From Streptomyces sp. NBC_01754 (lineage in GTDB: Bacteria > Actinomycetota > Actinomycetes > Streptomycetales > Streptomycetaceae), in NCBI RefSeq assembly GCF_035918015.1, contig NZ_CP109132.1, forward strand, positions 6,882,001 through 6,946,000: a stretch of DNA of 64,000 nucleotides. Direction: 5' to 3'. The first letter of the stretch is position 1, and every line of letters starts with the position of its first letter. A program made the translations under genes and the position numbers. This document shows, in pieces, positions 9,200 through 17,594 of the stretch. The notes under the pieces were generated by a model that searched no databases, had not been told where the DNA came from, and saw only the letters and a list, made by a program, of their open reading frames with translations.

Positions 9200-9801
9200 C
9201 CATCCACGGGACGGGCCGGCCGCTCCTGACCCCCGCCGACCGGGACGCGACCCTGCGCGGCGCGCGGCTGCGCACCCTCGGCCTGGGGCGGCGCACGGAC
9301 GATTCGTTCGACAGCTTCGACGCCTTCGCCGACCGGGTGGCCGCGGCGACCTCGGCCCCGTTCTCGATGGTCAACTTCATCGACGAGAACCGGCAGTTCT
9401 TCGCCGGGCTGCACACCCCGGTCCCCGCCGGACCGGACGCCCCGGCCGGAACCGGGCACGGCCGGAGCCGCCGGCCGGCGGTGGGCGGCGGCTCGGGCCG
9501 TGAGCCGGCCCGGGACCACGGCTACTGCCCGCACGTCCTCGCACGGGGCAAGGCCCTGGTACTGGACGACGTCTGCGACTACCCACGGTTCGCGGGCAAC
9601 CCCGTGGTGGACGGCATGGGCATCCGCTCCTACCTCGGAGCACCTCTCATCGACCGTACGGGCGTGGCGCTCGGCACGGTCTGCGCCGTGGACACCGTGC
9701 CGCGCGCCTGGGGCCGGGAAGGGCTGCACGTCATCAAACTGCTGGCGGGCGAACTGGCCGGGTACATCGCCGGGCGGGAGACCGGCGCCGGACCTGTGTG
9801 A
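9196..9801 (+). CDS. GAF-domain protein, fifth conservon gene
   Basis: A 201-residue protein with a single GAF fold: FADRVAAATSAPFSMVNFID, a Pro/Gly/Arg-rich insertion (residues ~75-110), then ALVLDDVCDYPRFAGNP and SYLGAPLIDRTGVALGTVCA. GAF domains bind small ligands or chromophores, or act as signalling dimers. The start codon overlaps the cvnD stop (ATGA), so it is a true operon member; several Streptomyces conservons carry a fifth gene of this kind. The low-complexity insertion interrupts the usual GAF loop. Ligand unknown. Confidence 0.85.
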   Translation: MTIHGTGRPLLTPADRDATLRGARLRTLGLGRRTDDSFDSFDAFADRVAAATSAPFSMVNFIDENRQFFAGLHTPVPAGPDAPAGTGHGRSRRPAVGGGSGREPARDHGYCPHVLARGKALVLDDVCDYPRFAGNPVVDGMGIRSYLGAPLIDRTGVALGTVCAVDTVPRAWGREGLHVIKLLAGELAGYIAGRETGAGPV

Positions 9802-9881
9802 GGGTTTCCCGGGGCCCCGGCAAGGCCGCGCCCGGGTCCCTGGGTCCTGCCGGCCGGCCAGGGCGCCTTCCTGGCCGCCGC

Positions 9882-10607
9882 TCAGCGCAGGCCGAAGGCA
9901 TCCGCCAGCAGGTTCACCTGGGTGACGAGCAGGGTGTCGCCACTGTGCCCCATGCCGCCGAACTGCCCTGCGGCCTCGAGCCCTGCCGAGCCGTGCAGCT
10001 GCGCCCACGCGAGTACCGCTCCGGCCAGCGCGTACGACGGTCTGCGCAGGTCGCCGAGTGCGTCCGGCGCGTAGTCGGCCACCCACGCCCCCACGCTCTC
10101 GTCCTCGGCGAGCCAGTCCGTCATCTCCACCACCAGCGCGGCCACCCCCGCGCTGGGCGTACCTTCCGCGAAGACCGGCAGGAACGGCCCGAGCACGGCC
10201 CGGGCCCGGTCCCGTGTGTCGTCGGGGGCGACGTAACCGGGTACGGGCGCACCCTGGATCAACAGGTAGCGGTGCGGCTCCGCGACCGCCCACGCCCGAT
10301 AGGCACCGGCCAGTGCCCGCAGCCGCTCGCGCGGGCCCCGCCCACGAGCCTCGGCTTCGGACGCGGCGTGCCCCACGGCCGTCGCGGCGTCGTCGTAGGC
10401 ATCCCTGATCAGGGCGCTCAGCAGGTCGTCGCGGCCGGCGAAGTACCGGTAGAGCGCCGGTCCCGAGAGCCCCATCTCCTTGGCGACGCGGGTGAGCGCC
10501 AGGCCGCCGCTCCCCGACTCCGCCAACTGCCGGAGCGCCGTCTCCTTGATCTCCGACCGGGTCTGCTCCCGGTACCTGGCGCGTGGGCCCTCCTGGGCTC
10601 GGACCAT
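9882..10607 (-). CDS. TetR/AcrR-family regulator
   Basis: A 241-residue TetR-type regulator. The N-terminal helix-turn-helix is clear (EIKETALRQLAESGSGGLAL, then RVAKEMGLSGPALYRYFAGR). The C-terminal ligand/dimer domain has the WHG-type pattern found in many actinobacterial TetRs (YRAWAVAEPHRYLLIQGAPVPGY). ATG 10607 is chosen because GGAGGAG lies just upstream; a 16-codon longer frame lacks one. It is divergent from an NAD-dependent epimerase gene and a palindrome lies between them, so it most likely represses that gene and perhaps itself. Confidence 0.9.
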   Translation of the reverse strand: MVRAQEGPRARYREQTRSEIKETALRQLAESGSGGLALTRVAKEMGLSGPALYRYFAGRDDLLSALIRDAYDDAATAVGHAASEAEARGRGPRERLRALAGAYRAWAVAEPHRYLLIQGAPVPGYVAPDDTRDRARAVLGPFLPVFAEGTPSAGVAALVVEMTDWLAEDESVGAWVADYAPDALGDLRRPSYALAGAVLAWAQLHGSAGLEAAGQFGGMGHSGDTLLVTQVNLLADAFGLR

Positions 10608-10738
10608 CGCCGGCTCCTCCGTCCGTGTGTGCGGCGTGAGCGCGGCGATACGCACACGCCTGAGGTGACGTGGCGATGAGCGCTCACTTCCGTTATGGAG
10701 TCTAACAAGGAACCTTGCTACGGCTCGTCGCTGACGTT

Positions 10739-10753
10739 ACAGTCTCTAACTGT
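10739..10753. promoter_or_regulatory. Candidate TetR operator
   Basis: A 15-bp inverted repeat, ACAGT-CTCTA-ACTGT, in the 209-bp gap between the divergent tetR and epimerase genes. TetR repressors usually bind such palindromes between divergent genes. No other palindrome of this quality was noticed in the gap. Confidence 0.45.
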
Positions 10754-10816
10754 CGAGAGAAGTCGTAGCGCCGCAGTGGCGTAGGGCGGCGCACCGAAAT
10801 CCGAAAGGGAGTCATC

Positions 10817-11788
10817 ATGACCACCGCACCAGTCCACCGGCCCGCCCGCACTCCCGCCCGGCACACCGTGCTGGGCGCCGGCCCGGCGGGGACCGCGCTC
10901 GCCCGCGAGCTCGCCGGGCGGGGGCACGACGTCCGCCTGGTCGACCGGCGGGGGACGGGGCCGGCGATCGAGGGGGTCACCCGGTTCGCGGCCGACGTGT
11001 CCACCCCGGACGGCGCACGGACCGCCGTGTCCGGGGCGGCCGTCGTCCACCACTGCGTCAACGTCGGCTACCACCTTCAGCTGGAGGTCATGCCGCTCGT
11101 CCAGAAGGCCGTGGTCGCCGCTGCCGAGGAGGCCGGGGCCCGTCTGGTCGTCCTGGACACGCTCTACCCGTACGGCGAGACACACGGCGCGGTGATGACC
11201 GAGGACACCCCCTGGCGGGCGACCACCGGCAAGGGTCTGATGCGTGCGGAGCTGGACGCCCGCTACCTCGCCGCACACGCCGAGGGACGGGTCCGGGTGG
11301 TCCTGGGGCGCTCCGCCGACTTCTTCGGCCCCGGGGTCCTCAACTCCACGCTCGGCGGCGCGGTCTTCCCCGCCGCGCTGACCGGTGAAGAGGTCCTGGG
11401 CATCGGTGACATCGACCTGCCGCACAGCTACACGTACATCCGTGACGTCGTACGCGGGCTCGCCACCCTTGCCGGGCACCCGGACGCCGACGGCCGGGTC
11501 TGGCATCTGCCCACGGCCCCGGCGCTCACCACCCGGCAGATCTTCGCGATGATCGAGGAACGCACCGGACGCCCCCTGCGCATCGCGACGGTCCCCGAGC
11601 CCCGCCCCTTCGGCCCGTTCGACGAGGTCTTCATGGCCGAGTACGCCGAGCTGTTCTACCAGCACACGGAGGGCCAGACCGTCGACTCCTCCGCCATACA
11701 GAAGGCGTACGGCCTCGTCCCCACCCCTTTCGCGGACGCCCTGGACGAGACCCTCGCCTGGTACCGCGGTCTCGCCGCCGCCCGTTGA
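10817..11788 (+). CDS. NAD-dependent epimerase/dehydratase family protein
   Basis: A 323-residue extended-SDR-like protein. The Rossmann motif is a variant, VLGAGPAGTALARELAGRGH, rather than GxxGxxG of typical epimerases; downstream come a VVHHCVNVGYHLQ stretch, LDTLYPYGET and TYIRDVVRGL. The catalytic region reads YPYGE, without an obvious YxxxK, as in the actinobacterial NAD(P)-binding group often adjacent to a TetR gene. Cytoplasmic; substrate unknown. AAGGGAG precedes ATG 10817. It is transcribed away from the TetR regulator and converges on the split transketolase genes, 15 bases away. Confidence 0.85.
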   Translation: MTTAPVHRPARTPARHTVLGAGPAGTALARELAGRGHDVRLVDRRGTGPAIEGVTRFAADVSTPDGARTAVSGAAVVHHCVNVGYHLQLEVMPLVQKAVVAAAEEAGARLVVLDTLYPYGETHGAVMTEDTPWRATTGKGLMRAELDARYLAAHAEGRVRVVLGRSADFFGPGVLNSTLGGAVFPAALTGEEVLGIGDIDLPHSYTYIRDVVRGLATLAGHPDADGRVWHLPTAPALTTRQIFAMIEERTGRPLRIATVPEPRPFGPFDEVFMAEYAELFYQHTEGQTVDSSAIQKAYGLVPTPFADALDETLAWYRGLAAAR

Positions 11789-11803
11789 CCGCCGCCCGAG
11801 GTG

Positions 11804-12703
11804 TCACGGGCGCAGGAAGCCGGTGATCCGCCCACGCAGTCCGTGCGGGTCCAGACCGTGTGCGGCCAGGTGCTCCTCCAGCCTCCCGTACCGGCGCAGC
11901 TCCCCGCGGGCGACCCCCAGGCCGAGCAGCCGGTGGGGCAGGTCGGCGAGGGCGTCGCCGGCCGCGCCCGTCGACGTACCGGCCAGGTAGGGCTCGACGA
12001 TCACCACGTCGGCCGCCGTCCCCGCCCCGGCCGCGCGGCGCAGTCCCGAGGCGTCGAAGGGGCGCACGGTGGCGGTGTACAGGACCGTCACGTCCAGGCC
12101 CTCCGTCGCGGCGAGCACGTTGTCCAGCATCGGTCCGACGGCGGCCACCACCCCCGCGGAGCCCCGCCGCAGCGTGGTGAACCCCTCCCCGGTCACCGCC
12201 CGTCCCGCACGGTTCGACTGGAGGGAGAGGCGTACGTAGACACGGTCGTCCGACGCGACGGCCCGCCTCAGCAGTGCCTCCGCCTCGTCGGGATGGCCCG
12301 GGACGTGGATCGTCCAGCCGTCGAGGGTGTCCAGGAGGGCCACGTCGCCCGGTGCCATGTGCGTGAACCCTCCGGCGGGCCAGTCGTGGGAAGCCCCGGC
12401 GCTGACGAGCACACCCCCCACTCCCTGATGGCCCAGATCGAGCTTCACCTGCTCGAACGGCCGCTCCACCAGGAAGCTGGCGAACGTGTGCATGATGGGG
12501 CGCATACCGGTGAGGGCCATTCCGGCCCCCGCGCCGATCAGCAACTGCTCCCTGATCCCCACGTTGACCACCCGGTCGGGGTGGGCCCGCGCGGCGGCGT
12601 CGAAGCCGTCGCGGCTGATCTCGGCGAGGACGACGGCGAGGCGCGGGTCCTCGTCCAGCAGCTGTGAGGTGGTGGTGACGAAGCGGTCGCGCATGGTGTC
12701 CAT
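11804..12703 (-). CDS. Transketolase C-terminal subunit
   Basis: A 299-residue protein corresponding to the pyrimidine-binding and C-terminal domains of transketolase. VVNVGIREQLLIGAGAGMAL carries the catalytic Glu that activates thiamine diphosphate, followed by PIMHTFASFLVERPFEQ and the TKC domain. It would pair with the upstream N-terminal subunit to form one thiamine-diphosphate active site and transfer two-carbon ketol units. ATG 12703 has AGGAC upstream (an alternative ATG is at 12694). The 38-bp gap to the partner gene is short, so the two are one operon. Confidence 0.9.
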   Translation of the reverse strand: MDTMRDRFVTTTSQLLDEDPRLAVVLAEISRDGFDAAARAHPDRVVNVGIREQLLIGAGAGMALTGMRPIMHTFASFLVERPFEQVKLDLGHQGVGGVLVSAGASHDWPAGGFTHMAPGDVALLDTLDGWTIHVPGHPDEAEALLRRAVASDDRVYVRLSLQSNRAGRAVTGEGFTTLRRGSAGVVAAVGPMLDNVLAATEGLDVTVLYTATVRPFDASGLRRAAGAGTAADVVIVEPYLAGTSTGAAGDALADLPHRLLGLGVARGELRRYGRLEEHLAAHGLDPHGLRGRITGFLRP

Positions 12704-12741
12704 GGGGGTCCTCGATGTGTTCCGGGCGGGCGGGTTGGGGT

Positions 12742-13443
12742 TCAGTGCTTGGCGACGACGCGGGCGACCACCGCATGGGGGCGCCCTGGGTGCGGGGTGG
12801 TGAAGGCGCCGTACAGCGCGTCGTGGTCCCGTCCGTCCACGGTCGTGACCGACCAGCCGGCGGCCTCGAACCGCGCGGCGACGCCGCCCGGCCTGGTGTA
12901 GGTCGCGGAGGCGTTGTCGATCACCACGGTGTGGAGCTGCTCCAGGCCGGCCGGGCCCGCGTAGGCGATCGCCTCGTGGTTGCTGCCCTCGTCCAGCTCG
13001 GCGTCCCCCGTCAGCACCCAGACGCGCGGTCCGGTCAGCCCCTGGGCCCGGACCCCCAGCACACTGCCCACCGCCAGCGGAAGCCCGTGCCCCAGCGAGC
13101 CGCTGCCGATCTCCGCGCCCGGCACGAGCATCCGGTCCGGGTGGTGTCCGAGCGGCGAGTCGTACGCCCCGAACCCGGGGAGCAGCTCCTCGCCGAGGAA
13201 GCCTCGGGCGACCAGCACGGCGTAGTACGCCATCGGCCCGTGCCCCTTCGACAGCAGGAAGCGGTCGCGGTCGGGAGCGTCGGCCGTACCGGGGGAGACC
13301 CGCAGCACCCGGTCGTACAGCACCCACAGCGCGTCCAGTGTGGAGGTCGCGGCGGGCCCGTGCTTCTCGTCGCCGGTCATCAGGCTCATCAGCCGGGGCA
13401 GGTCGTCGTACCCGTACACGGGCGCTTCGGTCGTGTGCGTCAT
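12742..13443 (-). CDS. Transketolase N-terminal subunit
   Basis: A 233-residue protein equal to the pyrophosphate-binding domain of transketolase. It holds LSKGHGPMAYYAVL, GSGSLGHGLPLAVG and the ThDP/Mg motif GDAELDEGSNHEA...VVIDN. Residues cover only the first half of a full-length transketolase (~650), the rest being the next gene. Split transketolases occur in archaea and in many actinomycete secondary-metabolism or pentose pathways; nothing here shows the sugar used. ATG 13443 is the first base of the operon and is divergent from the tRNA-Pro gene. Confidence 0.9.
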   Translation of the reverse strand: MTHTTEAPVYGYDDLPRLMSLMTGDEKHGPAATSTLDALWVLYDRVLRVSPGTADAPDRDRFLLSKGHGPMAYYAVLVARGFLGEELLPGFGAYDSPLGHHPDRMLVPGAEIGSGSLGHGLPLAVGSVLGVRAQGLTGPRVWVLTGDAELDEGSNHEAIAYAGPAGLEQLHTVVIDNASATYTRPGGVAARFEAAGWSVTTVDGRDHDALYGAFTTPHPGRPHAVVARVVAKH

Positions 13444-13568
13444 ACGGATCAGCGTTGAACATCAAGCATGGTCGAGGTCAAGAGCGAGGGGATTCGTGAC
13501 CACCCTTCCGAGTGCGGTATTGTTCTCATGCGCGTTCAGCCAGGGGGAATCCCAGGTCAGACGGGCAT

Positions 13569-13643
<75 letters not shown>

Positions 13644-13661
13644 AGAGAGATAGCAGGTCAG

Positions 13662-13681
13662 AGGGGTCCTTCGGGGCCCCT
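13662..13681 (+). terminator. Terminator after tRNA-Pro copy 1
   Basis: An 8-bp stem (AGGGGTCC/GGGCCCCT with one G-T pair) around a TTCG tetraloop, followed by a short T-containing tail. It ends the tRNA transcript and could also serve the integrase relic read from the other side. Confidence 0.75.
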
Positions 13682-13703
13682 CTTGATCGTTTCCAGGGGC
13701 GCC

Positions 13704-13720
13704 GTCTCACAATTTCTCAC
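13704..13720 (+). repeat. TCTCAC iterons beside attL
   Basis: GTCTCAC and a second TCTCAC 10 bases on, between attL and the integrase relic. Three GTCTCAC copies spaced exactly 11 bases lie beside attR (15733-15761). Same-orientation short repeats next to both att cores fit arm-type integrase binding sites; this is an inference from position. Confidence 0.5.
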
Positions 13721-13738
13721 AAACGCTGTTGATCAAGG

Positions 13739-14190
13739 TCAGCCGAGCAGTTCGGCCAGCTTCTCCGAACCCGCCTTCAACGACTGTGGGTCGGGGTGCA
13801 CGTAGGTCCGCTTCGTGAACCCGAGGTCCGAGTAACCCGCCACGCGGAGACCACCGTGTCCGGCACCCCGTTGTTCGCCGTCCACGACAGGCAGGCGTGC
13901 CGCGCGTCGTACAACCGCACCTTCCGTACGCCCGTGGTGGCCATCAGCTTGTGCGCCTCGCGCCGGAGCTTGTCCGTCTTCCACGGCCGCCCCAGGTCGT
14001 CCACGAGCGCGTACCCGCTGTCCGTGTACGCCTCTCCGGCGGCCGGCTTCTCCGCTGCCTGCTGCGTCCGGAACGCCTTCAGTGCCCGCAGGGCCGGCTT
14101 CGGCAGGGGTAGGGTGCGCTTTCCCGTGTCGGTCTTGGCACCCTTCTTCACCACTGAGTGGGGCACGACCTTCGGGGAGATCGGCCGGCC
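13739..14190 (-). pseudogene. Tyrosine integrase, C-terminal relic with frameshift
   Basis: The catalytic domain of a phage/AICE-type tyrosine recombinase, missing its N-terminal half. In one frame: KKGAKTDTGKRTLPLP, a DLGRPWKTDKLRREAHKL stretch and LYDARHACLSW (catalytic Arg and His). Near 13840 the frame breaks: a single missing base would join SAW to AGYSDLGFTKRTYVHPD, which holds the last catalytic residues including the nucleophile Tyr. The stop is at 13739, next to attL, as expected for an integrase reading toward its own att site. Without the frameshift repair and the N-terminus it cannot be active. Confidence 0.85.
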
Positions 14191-14208
14191 GAGGACCCTG
14201 CGGTGGTG

Positions 14209-14516
14209 ATGTCCCGGCTCATCCGGAAGGCGTCCGGGTATGTGGCGTGGTTGCTGGAGCGGGTCCGGGAGACGGAGGCGGACGCCCTGGTCCGGGGACT
14301 GGCCTCCGAGGTGCACCGCGAGGGCGGGGAGTTCCCCGGCGTCGACACCACGTACGCGGCCGAAGTGCATGGAGGGTCCGCCTCTACGGGGAGGAGCGGG
14401 ACCGCCTGGTCCGCATGTGCTCGGTGGCCTCTCGCATGGGCGTGGGCGAGCGCTTGGTGCACATCGCGGAGATCCGCAGCCGGGGAGCTGCGGCTTCCTG
14501 TTGTGCAAACGGGTAG
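14209..14516 (+). pseudogene. Small element gene, frameshifted
   Basis: An unrecognised protein in two frames. The first frame runs from ATG 14209 through SRLIRKASGYVAWLLERVRE and GVDTTYAAEV; near 14368 one missing base shifts it to RVRLYGEERDRLVRMCSV and GERLVHIAEIRSRG, ending at 14516. Both halves have normal amphipathic protein composition, unlike shadow frames, so they are taken as one broken gene. Function unknown; it is of the size and kind of small accessory genes of actinomycete integrative elements. Confidence 0.55.
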
Positions 14517-14874
14517 TGCCCACCGAGTGCGGTCGGGCAGCGACCAGGGGCACAGCGGCGGCGGCCGTGCCGGTGGCAGCGGTGAGGAAGTTCCTGCGGT
14601 GCACAGGGTTCTCCTTCCCGGTTGTGCTTTTTCGGCCCGCTGGGGGTCGGAACCCGAGTTCCCCGGCGCTACGCCCGAATACTGCCTCCAGGGCTTCCCG
14701 CTGCCGGGGGTGGGGCCAGCGGGTCTTTCCGGTCAGCCAGTGCCGCACGGTGCGGTCGCTCACAGTGCCGTCCCTGCCGATGGGCCGGAGGTAGTCGTTC
14801 ACTGCCTCCGCCAACTCGGGCTGGGTCAGCCCCGCTTCGCTGAGCGCATCCGCCAGGTGCCTGTTCGCCTCCAC
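14511..14874 (-). pseudogene. XRE-like regulator, N-terminal fragment
   Basis: About 121 residues of an actinobacterial helix-turn-helix regulator: LADALSEAGLTQPELAEAVN and VSDRTVRHWLTGKTRWP form the DNA-binding part, then RRNFLTAATGTAAAAVP resembles the Tat-like stretch that precedes a TPR region in full-length (~400 aa) family members. The open frame continues, but after about residue 121 the sequence turns into low-quality shadow frame and finally into the integrase relic, so the gene is truncated by deletion. Not expected to be functional. Confidence 0.7.
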
Positions 14875-15102
14875 GGTTTCAAGGTAGCGAGGTAGCAGGA
14901 TCGGGGCGCTGGAGCGGGCGCGAAATTTCCGGTTGCCCGTGTTGCACGGCGGCCGGGCTCTTCCTCACTGAGCGTCACGGCCCGTCGTTCGCTGAGTGAC
15001 AGGCCGCCACCGGACGGACAGCGGCGGCCGGTTGGAGTGGCCCGCCCCTGCGTACCCCGTCGGGGGCGGGCCGCACGTCCCGCTCACCGACGAGGGGTCC
15101 TG

Positions 15103-15516
15103 ATGACCGTGACCACCACATCCCGACCGACCGGGCATCCCGGCTACAGCGAGACGCTGCCGCGCGAGCCCGAGAGCGCCGCCACCGCGCGACGTCTGGT
15201 GTGCGCCGCCAGCACCGCATGGGGACTGGAGAGCGCAGCCGAGAACGGCGCCCTGGTCGTCTCCGAACTGGTGGCCAACGCGGTACAGCACGCGCGGCGG
15301 GAGTCCATCCGCGTGGTGGTGGAGCGCGCCGCCCATGACACGGTGCGGGTGGCCGTCGCAGACCTCTCCCGGGCGCGACCCGTGGAGCGCGAGGTGGGCG
15401 ACGACGAAGAGGGCGGGCGCGGTCTGCGTCTCGTGGCAGCGCTGGCCGCCGACTGGGGCACGGACGAGCGGCGCTGGGGCAAGATCGTGTGGGCCGACCT
15501 GAAGGGGCGCGGGTGA
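15103..15516 (+). CDS. Anti-sigma-like ATP-binding protein (HATPase)
   Basis: A 137-residue single-domain HATPase of the RsbW/SpoIIAB-like type abundant in Streptomyces. Visible boxes: ENGALVVSELVANAVQHA (N-box), VAVADLSRARP (G1 region) and EEGGRGLRLVAALAADWG (G2). Such proteins act as anti-sigma-factor kinases or related switches. GAGGGGT precedes ATG 15103. It lies inside the decayed integrative element, before attR, and is followed by an overlapping 53-residue gene. It appears intact, unlike its neighbours, so it may be the element's surviving cargo. Confidence 0.85.
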   Translation: MTVTTTSRPTGHPGYSETLPREPESAATARRLVCAASTAWGLESAAENGALVVSELVANAVQHARRESIRVVVERAAHDTVRVAVADLSRARPVEREVGDDEEGGRGLRLVAALAADWGTDERRWGKIVWADLKGRG

Positions 15517-15674
15517 CCACGGGGGAGGCCCCCGGCCGCAGCGCGGCGCGCGCCCATCTGTCGCAGTTGATCGAGCTGTTCGGCACGAACGGATGCCTGC
15601 GGATCAGTACGGCCCCTGCTGAACCCGGCCCGCCCGCTGTCGGCGGAGAGTCCGAGGACGACGAGCAGAGCTGA
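15513..15674 (+). CDS. Small acidic-tailed protein after the HATPase
   Basis: A 53-residue hypothetical protein. The GTG start overlaps the preceding stop (GTGA), so it is translationally coupled. It holds ARAHLSQLIELFGTNG, a short amphipathic helix, and an acidic end (ESEDDEQS). Small proteins of this type commonly follow RsbW-like genes in Streptomyces; no function is known. A terminator hairpin follows at 15691-15730. Confidence 0.55.
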   Translation: MTTGEAPGRSAARAHLSQLIELFGTNGCLRISTAPAEPGPPAVGGESEDDEQS

Positions 15675-15690
15675 CCGTCCCAAGGCGCGG

Positions 15691-15730
15691 CGAAGCCCCG
15701 GCCGGTGAACTCCACCGAGCAGGGGCTTCG
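15691..15730 (+). terminator. Terminator after the HATPase pair
   Basis: Perfect 9-bp stem CGAAGCCCC/GGGGCTTCG with a 22-nt loop, 16 bases after the small gene's stop. Confidence 0.55.
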
Positions 15731-15732
15731 TC

Positions 15733-15761
15733 GTCTCACGGCCGTCTCACACAGGTCTCAC
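15733..15761 (+). repeat. Three GTCTCAC iterons beside attR
   Basis: GTCTCAC at 15733, 15744 and 15755, a strict 11-bp spacing (about one helical turn). They mirror the pair at 13704-13720 next to attL and are candidate integrase arm sites. Confidence 0.5.
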
Positions 15762-15855
15762 GAACTGCACGGAGTGACGTGGAATTTATGGCGCTGACCT
15801 GGACGTTTCCGCTCTCCCCGGATCTCACGGACCCCCCCTGGACGGTGTTACGTTC

Positions 15856-15899
15856 ACTGGGGGTCAAGGGGTCGCAGCTTCAAATCCTGTCGTCCCGAC
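15856..15899 (+). repeat. attR-like core
   Basis: A 44-base copy of the tRNA-Pro 3' end (anticodon loop to terminus), one mismatch to 13600-13643. No tRNA 5' half precedes it. It marks the right end of a ~2.26-kb remnant element. Downstream, GACTCGAAAGAGTC and GGCTCAG resemble the flank of tRNA-Pro copy 2, so this side is the original chromosomal flank. Confidence 0.85.
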
Positions 15900-15927
15900 T
15901 CGAAAGAGTCGCGGCTCAGCTTGTTCT

Positions 15928-16260
15928 TTAACTACCGTCGGTAGCTGCTTCGACTAGCTTCACGAGGGGCGCCAGGATTTGTGGCAGTTCTTTCTCGGAG
16001 TTGAGCACCGGTTGGTCCTGCCAGGTGTGCTCGGTTCCGGAGTCGATGAAGAGCAGTGAAGTAGCACCCGATTCCCAGAGGAACACCATCCCCGTGCGCT
16101 CGTCTGATTCCAGTGTGAGGCTCACTGCCGTGGCCTTCGGCCGCCCTCGGGATGGGGTTCCTGGGACGGGTCGCTTCACCGTAGAACTGATCCCACGAGA
16201 GCGAAGCTCGTGTTCATGTGCGGCATGCCAGTCCTTGAGCCACTGAGCGATCTCTGACAT
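15928..16260 (-). CDS. IS passenger protein, possible TriTu-type immunity protein
   Basis: A 110-residue cytoplasmic protein starting EIAQWLKDWHAAHEHEL and including VSLTLESDERTGMVFLWES and SLLFIDSGTEHTWQDQP. The W-rich start, the beta strand ending in LWESG and the acidic D-strand resemble the TriTu family of small immunity proteins tied to polymorphic toxins; this is a tentative resemblance. Codon use is visibly lower in third-position GC than the neighbours, which suggests recent transfer. Its TAA stop is within the left IS repeat, and it diverges from the transposase. A longer start at 16314 is possible; 16260 was chosen on homology-like content, and the ribosome site is weak for either. 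Confidence 0.5.
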   Translation of the reverse strand: MSEIAQWLKDWHAAHEHELRSRGISSTVKRPVPGTPSRGRPKATAVSLTLESDERTGMVFLWESGATSLLFIDSGTEHTWQDQPVLNSEKELPQILAPLVKLVEAATDGS

Positions 16261-16368
16261 TGCGCCCCCATGTGGGCCTCGAACGGCCGTCGAACTTGAT
16301 CGTAAGTCCGACAACCACCGGACGCAGGAACGGCCTTCGTCTGATCATGTGCTCCGACCAAGGTGCAC

Positions 16369-17594
16369 GTGACCAAGACGAAGGCCGTGAGGGTGAGTCT
16401 GCTGCCTGGTGCTGTCCGGAGGGAAGCGTTCGCGCAAGCGTCAGCCTTCCGAGGAGCGTTCTGTGAGTGTCTGACCGCACGGCGCGACGAGTTGTTCGAG
16501 CTGGTGGACGCGGTGCTGTGTGCGGACGGTGCGGTGAAGTCCCCGGTGGACCTGACGCTGCTGCCCGAACATCGACGTGGGCACGGAGCGATGTACGGCG
16601 GCCTGAACCACGACCGGATCGACGTCGGTCGGTTGCGGACGGTGCTGGCCGGACTGTCGCTGCCTCGGTTTGACGGCGGGCGACTGGTCCTCGCGGTAGA
16701 TGTGTCGCCGTGGCTTCGCTCGGACGCGCCGTGCTCAGCGGACCGGCTGTTCTGCCACGTCTACGGCCGGGCGAAGACGGCATCGCAGTTCATCCCGGGC
16801 TGGCCGTACTCCTTTGTCGCCGTGCTGGAGCCGGGTGCCACCTCTGGGCCGCGATCCTGGACGCGGTCCGGCTGGGGCCTGCAGACGACGCGACCGCAGT
16901 CACCGCCGCCCAGCTCCGAGGAGTCGTTGAACGGCTCGTCGCGGCCGGCCAGTGGCAGAGCGGGGACCCGCATATCGTGATCGTCAGCGACGCCGGCTAT
17001 GACGTCATCCGCCTGGCCTGGGTCCTGTGCGACCTGCCCGTCGAGCTGGTTGGCCGCGTCCGCTCCGACCGGGTCATGCGCCTGCCCAAGCCGCCTCGCG
17101 TCCACGACCCGAAAGGTGGACGGCCGCCCAGGCACGGCCTGGAATTCCGCTTCGCCAGGCCGGAGACCTGGCCCGAGCCTGCGATCACCACGGTCACCGC
17201 AACCACCAACTACGGCAAGGCCGAGACTCAGGCATGGGACCGGGTCCACCCAAGGCTGACCCACTGCTCCTCATCGGCGGACCGCTGGACCTGCATCCTG
17301 ATCGTCGCTCACACCCAGCTCCGGCTCGCCCGGCCTCTCGCAGAAGACCTCCGCCGGCCCTGGGAGAAACCCACCACCTCCGACCGGCTCACCCCGGCCC
17401 GAGTCCGCCGAGGGTTCAGGAACATCCGCGCTCACCTCGCCTGCCCGACCCGTGTTCCCAAACCCAGAGGCATCGGCCCCGGACGGCCACCCGGCGCCAA
17501 GAACAAACACCAGGCACCCCGCTACGACGTCGGCAAGACCGTCAAGCGCCCCGAGACTCTCAAGGCCATCGGCAAGCCTGGCAGGCCCTGGTAG
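16369..17594 (+). pseudogene. Decayed DDE transposase (NF041680-like family)
   Basis: A transposase of a Streptomyces IS family that begins TKTKAVRVSLLPGAVRREAF and includes GGRLVLAVDVSPWLRSDAP. Two lesions are seen. A one-base deletion near 16843 shifts GATS out of frame with WAAILDAVRLGPADDATA. After VHPRLTH the sequence jumps to ADRWTCILIVAHTQLRLARP; from family knowledge roughly 80-90 residues with the last catalytic acid are missing here. The C-terminus (RVRRGFRNIRAHLACP, GRPPGAKNKHQAPR) is intact. It cannot transpose by itself. Confidence 0.8.

Noticed and set aside
11804..13465. A 553-codon open frame covering the whole transketolase region on the minus strand
   Set aside because: Its 5' half is Arg/Pro-rich shadow of the N-terminal transketolase gene. 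Only the part from 12703 matches the C-terminal subunit.
13777..14874. A single 365-residue gene on the minus strand
   Set aside because: It is a chance fusion of an XRE-like start, low-quality sequence and an integrase remnant.
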